DNA of 64,000 bases from Papiliotrema nemorosa. Taxonomy: Eukaryota; Basidiomycota; Tremellomycetes; Tremellales; Rhynchogastremaceae. The stretch spans positions 143,410 to 207,409 of the forward strand of contig JASKOT010000032.1 of assembly GCA_032158125.1 (NCBI GenBank), given 5' to 3'. Shown in pieces: positions 59,160 to 64,000 of the stretch. A model generated the notes under the pieces. The model ran no database searches and was not told where the DNA came from. It saw nothing but the letters and a program-made list of their open reading frames with translations. The translations under genes and the position numbers were made by a program. Positions within the stretch are counted from its first letter, which is position 1, and the number at the start of each line of letters is the position of its first letter.

Positions 59160-61286
59160 ATGGCAGCCACCAGCGAATCTGTCGCCGGTGGAGACGCCTG
59201 CAAAGTATCGGGAGGTACCGAAGAAGCCAGTGCGTTCTCAGTCGAAACCTCCCCACGCTAGCAACGACGCGGCTTACGGTATAGATAAACCAGCACGAAA
59301 TATCCCTACAGGTCCACGAAGCACTTCCAATATTCCAACGGGTCCACGTGGGTCTACAGAACGGAGGGAACCGGCGAAAGAGTCTGTTCAACCGCAAAAC
59401 GAGGTCGGCTAGCTTTCCCTTGTCCATCACGATGTTTCCCTCTTCATTCCATTCATCTCTTTTTCCGATATGCCTGCGATAGGACGGCGTCGAATAGAGC
59501 TGATGAAGGAAGCAACCCCAGGAATCCTCGGAAACGACTACGGAATCTGCCGTGATGGAGAACGAACCCGATGTGCCCTTACCTGACGGATGGACCAAGA
59601 CGCTATCGCGTACACATGGGAAGTATTTCTACTTTCACGAACCGACAGGTGCAACGCAATGGCAGGCTCCCATTGTTTCGGACATCTCTGTCGTCGAAGG
59701 TGCTGCGGTGGAACAATCGGATCAAGCTCAGAGTTATCCTTCACCAAAGTCGAAATCTCCTCCACCTGAGCGTACCGCGGCGGATGGCGTGTCGCAATCT
59801 TCCGCACAGAGAGATAAAGACGCGACGACTGATACTCTAGCCGCCTCTTCGTCCAATGGTACAGTAGGATCAGGGAAAGACAGGCAGGCTCCAGAAGGAC
59901 CTGCTCGCAATCAGACAGACATCCCTTCTGCTCCTCGTGGTGAAAGACAGAATTTTACGACAGCTAGTGCTCGAGGTCTGTTCAATGGCCGAAATGGGAG
60001 ACTTGACAGACCACCTGCGGGACCAGCGGGTAGTGGGCCTCGTGATTTGATACGAAGGAGAAGTCCATCACCGGTAGGAAGGAACGATGTCAAGCGACCG
60101 CGGGCGGAAGAACCAAGACGAGTGTCCCCGCCCCATTCGGGCGTACCTGCAGCTCCTAGACGTACGTTGTATTCCCGTTCGTCTCTCACGTACGATTCGA
60201 CGCTTCGCGTGGTCGGATTGACGGGGTTTCCCTTTCTTGCTTCGTAGAATCTTCGACCATCAGCTTACTTCTTTTTTTAACTTGGATTAATACAGGAGAT
60301 ACACGTGACGATCTTTATCCACCTCGGTCAGCGCCGATCGTTGGATCCGCTCGAGCGGTGGAACCACCTGCCAGAGGAGCCAACAATGCGCCGCTAACTA
60401 CGAATCGATGGAACAACAAGGCGGCTCCGGATGCGGATCTCACTTCTCGACGAGCGGCTTTGACCGAGAAGAGGAAGAAAGCCGAAGAGGAACTGAAACA
60501 GATCGCACAAGAAGAACAGGAATTGGACCGACTCGAAGCTGAGCAGAAGCGAAAGAAGGAGGAGGAAGAGAGATTGAAGAAGGAAGAGGATGACCGTCGA
60601 GCAAAGCTCAAGGCGGATGACGAGAGGAGGAGGAGGGCTGATGAGGATTGGGAGAGAGATAGGTTGGCAAGGGATCATGCGAGGGACGATCGATCTCGTG
60701 ATGGAAGAGGTCGACCGGGAGATCGAGATCGGGCAAGGAGAAGTCCGCCGCCCATGAGGGATGTTCGACCTCCGAGTCCAGGTCGGAGGAGACCTGTGCG
60801 TAATGTCGGAAGCAGCTATAAGCGGAGTCCAGCTAAGACACAGATTGTGAACGGTCGTGGAGACAGTTATCGACCTCCGATGAGCCCTCCTCGACCGCCC
60901 TTGCCCCTGAATCAGCGTATCGGCCGTGGACCAGAGCCCTATCCGCCTCGCGATGGTCCACCTGGACGATCTCCTTTGCGTCGACCTCCGTCACCTCTGC
61001 TTATCCGAAGGGACGGGCCTGGGTATCGAGATGATTTCCGCGGTCCACCACCCCGGTCATTTGCAGAGCCCATTTCTGATCATGCTGTACGTGTTACACC
61101 CTCACCAAGTGAACCATACTGATCGTGGAGCGTCGAGCCATCATGGACCGAGATGACAGACGAGCTCCACCGCCAGCATCACGAATGAGGAGCCCACCTC
61201 CTGGTCGACCCAGATCACCTCCACCGGGCGGATACAGGCCATTGGCGGAGCGAATGTCGCGGCCTGCTGACGACCGAAGGCGATAA
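59160..61286 (+). CDS. WW-domain protein with RS/RD-rich tail
   Basis: Probable nuclear RNA-processing protein. Exon 1 (MAATSESVAGGDACK) joins, through a 37-base intron (GTATCG to TTCTCAG), to SKPPHASNDAAYGIDKPARN, with two IPTGPR repeats. After a second intron comes a WW domain: DVPLPDGWTKTLSRTHGKYF followed by YFHEPTGATQWQAP, with both Trp and the Pro present. The rest is disordered and charged: GRNGRLDRPPAGPAGSGPRD, a long Glu/Lys/Arg coiled coil (QEEQELDRLEAEQKRKKEEE) and Arg-Asp/Arg-Ser/Pro stretches (RPGDRDRARRSPPPMRDVRP). The final intron lies at about 61090-61130 and the protein ends ERMSRPADDRRR. WW domains of this type bind Pro-rich splicing proteins. No exact ortholog is named. Confidence 0.8.
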
Positions 61287-61549
61287 GTCGTGTGTTTCAG
61301 GAGGGCAGCAACAAACCGAGGCGTGCAAGGTGTTCGCAGCCGGGGATTGTGGGGTCGTGTAGGTTCATCACGATGTGATAGTCTGGTCCCCTATGTGAAC
61401 GTGCAATTGCAGTGGGTGTTTCCACACGAGAATGTGATCTCGCCGATAGATACAGTATGCATAGGGTAATTTGAGACATTCGAGGCATAATCGTCCGTAA
61501 AACTCGCCATCCACTCAACCTTGCTCGCACCCGCCCTCCTCTACAAACT

Positions 61550-63364
61550 CTACCTCGCCCAACCGGCTTGATCATTCGTCCCCTGCGCATGTCCAGGCTG
61601 GCCATACGACGAGTGACCACCATACGAATCATCATAGTCGTATCTGCTATCCTCGTATCTGGTCGAATTACCATACTCGGTCTCCGTATCGATATACCTC
61701 GATCCTGACCCTCCATCAAAGTGTTCCGAGCTCGGGTCGTATAGCCCTGAATTATCTCTTGGCCTGTATGAAGTACCCGAATGCGAGTTGTATCCCGTGG
61801 AGATGGTAGATCCAGCTCCTTGAGGTGTGAGGTTGCTGGATTGCGAGGCGAAACGAGAGGTAGGTCGAGTCATCCCTGCGTTGGCACCGGTTGTCAAGGC
61901 GGCCAAAGAGGATGATGATTCTTGCCGAGAAGGGAGGGACAGCGAGGTGCGCTGCTCATTCCCTAGATTGGTGGATGATCGGTTGAATGCCTCGTTGGCC
62001 AAGGCAGGTCCATATTGAGCTGCAATTTGCCTAGAAACATGTCAGTGGGGATTTTTGACGAGGGTAAAACGTACGAGGCGTATTCATCCATGATCACGGC
62101 CATACTTCCCAGATCCAATCGGTATCGCTTAGGCGTCAATCCCTTTCCGAATCGATACGTGATATGGTTCGAGCATAACAATCCCGCGATGATGATGCCG
62201 ATCAGCGCAGGGACCAAGGCGAAGGAGATGGTGAACCAAGTGGTCAAGACGTGTCGTTCCAGTTTGAGATACTTGTTTTTGCACCCGGGGAAATTACTTC
62301 TAGCATAACAAAGTGGACTTTGGGTCGCTTCGACATATGGCGAAAAGTATCCACAGCATCGAAGCGCGTTTTGGATCCGCAGTCGACCGTCTGTACCCAG
62401 ATTTCGAGACCATTGGAGGTTGATCTTTCCTTCCAAGTTGAAAGTCTTTTGCTTGTAAGTCATGTATCCCGGAGCGACGGTCAAGGCGAGGCAGAACCAG
62501 AGGAAGAGCGTGTAGACGGCAAGGAAAGCCCGGTTGTTGAGGACAATCCCGGCGTATCCGATGATCGCGGTCAGGGTGATGAATGAGGCAGCGACGGTAG
62601 ATACTGGGCGTCAGCGGATACAATAGATGAACAAGGTGCAACACTTACTGATGAGTTCAGTCCTGTTACCTACTCGAATCACGTCGGATTGGTAAAACAC
62701 GTTGAGCCAGACCAAAATGGCAGCAATGAGGAATGCAATACCACAAGCCATGAGCTAAACATGTCAGTGGGTGCGAGTGCACAGAGCGACGACCTACCAA
62801 AGTGTTGCACACGAACAAGACCCATTTGAAGCGGTTCCATCTCAACTTGGGTTTCTTCTTCTTCAATCCCCCTTTACCCAATTGAAACACGACACCCTCG
62901 TCGTCATCTACCGTACCCATCATTCCCATCCTCGAAGCGTTCGTCGCGAATGCATCTCTTCCTCCACCTTGTTTGGCCCTCTTGTGGAGATGATCACCTG
63001 GCGCATGGAGTTTGGTGAATTTTGTAGGGACGTAATTGACGGATAAACTCGTAGGACGCTCTTTCAAGTCTTTGCTCGATGACACGCTCGATCGCCGAGA
63101 CGACGATCTCGACCCGAGTCCCCCTCCTCCTCCGTCCGCATGGGAAAAAGGTCGTGTAGGAGGTAAAAGATCATCATTGTGGGTCATCGGTTCGTGCCCG
63201 TGCGACGAAGACTGGAAAGGGTCGGTATAAGAATCGAAAGAGGGTCGAAAGGGAGAGTTGTTGGGTGAATCAGAAGCGAGCGGTTGAGAGTAAGAACGAC
63301 GATGCGAGTCTGGATTGAAAGGGTTTTTCGCGAGGGAAAGTAGTTTTGAACGACGGTTTGACAT
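61550..63364 (-). CDS. tetraspanin-like membrane protein
   Basis: Four-helix membrane protein. A long cytosolic Ser-rich N-terminus starts MSNRRSKLLSLAKNPFNPDS. Helices: WVLFVCNTLLMACGIAFLIA, ISSTVAASFITLTAIIGYAG, AVYTLFLWFCLALTVAPGYM and, after the large loop, WFTISFALVPALIGIIIAGL. The large loop has the tetraspanin hallmark CCG (RIQNALRCCGYFSPY) with later cysteines (SPLCYARSNFPGC). The C-terminal tail is Ser/Tyr/Gly-rich (SRYEDSRYDYDDSYGGHSSY-like) and ends QAGWAR. Fungal tetraspanins of this type act in infection structures, cell wall or secretion; the role here is unknown. The frame is open to a TTG at 63412, but ATG 63364 is the first real start. Confidence 0.85.
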
Positions 63365-63936
63365 TTCGCCAAGGGTGTGGGGGTTGCTGAGCGTGTTGAT
63401 GGTCGAGCTCAATGCATGTAGAGGTGTAAAGGGGGGATTGCTTGGGATGGGGGGGGATGGTCAAAATAGGTGCGCACGCGGGATTGGACTGTTTTTAGGT
63501 TCTCGTCATCAAAAGTGGCGGGGGGGAGCGCATATACAGTGCACAGCACTATTTGACCGCGACTGCTCTGTCTGCTCGGTGGGGACGACACGACGTGTGT
63601 GTCAGACCTGCTCTCTGAGATGGGGACAGATTATTGGCAGCGAGTATGCTCATGCAGCAACGGTCATATAACAATTATGAGAATAACAATGAGGCTGACA
63701 AACTCATATGACAGTCGACCCACCCGCGCCGAGTAGTTCCTCGACGGCGCATCAGTTCTATACCAACTTCCCGATTCCCTCTCACAAGTGCATACTGCGC
63801 GCTGCATGCAGCAGGCGATTAGTCGTCCTATAGTCCTATACTCTGCGGGGGTTTCCCACTCAGAGTCCCTTGGACTATAACTGCTACCTCGGTGACGACT
63901 GACCGAGAAAGCAACAACAACCCAGAATTGATCCCG

Positions 63937-63937
<1 letters not shown>
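63365..63937. other. upstream region of the tetraspanin gene
   Basis: About 570 bases. GGGGGGATGG runs and a CAT-rich part near 63640 occur, but I see no gene or clear promoter element. Confidence 0.4.

Positions 63938-63994
<57 letters not shown>
63938..63994 (+). repeat. 57-base poly-G run
   Basis: An unbroken run of G to position 63994, then CGGCGG at the window end. Homopolymers of this length are not expected in such a genome and are typical of no-signal G calls in two-colour sequencing or of a contig end. Confidence 0.9.
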
Positions 63995-64000
63995 CGGCGG

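Overview
The window reads as nuclear DNA of a basidiomycete yeast of the Tremellomycetes (Cryptococcus/Kwoniella/Tremella type). It is gene-dense, and most genes are cut by many short introns (about 40-60 nt, donors GTGAGT/GTAAGT/GTACGT, branch points like CTGAC or CTAAC just before the AG). Many proteins match fungal housekeeping families. I see no rRNA, tRNA, transposon, CRISPR or other prokaryotic signature. Spliced models below are hand-assembled from reading frames and splice consensus, so coordinates are start to stop including introns. Several apparent upstream start codons in open frames are TTG or GTG; I moved those starts to the first real ATG.

Layout. 0-9 kb: tail of an unknown gene; DIM1 (18S rRNA dimethylase); a Fet3-type multicopper ferroxidase on the minus strand; a DHA1-type MFS transporter. 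9-18.5 kb: ERG26 (sterol C-3 dehydrogenase); a U-box cyclophilin (PPIL2/Cyp8 type); ALG11 mannosyltransferase with a large extra N-terminal membrane domain; a small unknown membrane protein; YAE1. 19-21.7 kb: two poorly resolved small minus-strand genes. 21.8-27.1 kb: a long protein with an N-terminal helical domain, a beta domain, a disordered middle and a C-terminal coiled coil, which resembles the meiotic axis protein layout (SYCP2/Red1). 27.3-30.3 kb: CSN12/PCID2-type PCI protein, then TIF6 (eIF6). 31-38.5 kb: a 1125-residue disordered protein from one exon, followed by three co-oriented orphan genes that look like diverged copies of each other. 38.8-44.5 kb: a bZIP transcription factor with a long ATG-free leader, then an FGGY D-ribulokinase. 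46-51 kb: a secreted, probably GPI-anchored aspartic protease and three unknown genes. 51.2-56.3 kb: PDS5 cohesin regulator. 56.6-63.4 kb: pyruvate decarboxylase, a WW-domain protein with an RS-like tail, and a tetraspanin. The window ends in a 57-base G run that looks like a sequencing or assembly artefact.

The genes do not form one pathway. Links are local: divergent pairs share short promoters (CYP8/ALG11, unknown/YAE1, CSN12/TIF6, the two genes around 50.2 kb, PDS5/PDC). The parts most worth following are the ALG11 fusion, the SYCP2/Red1-like protein and the 35-38.5 kb orphan cluster.
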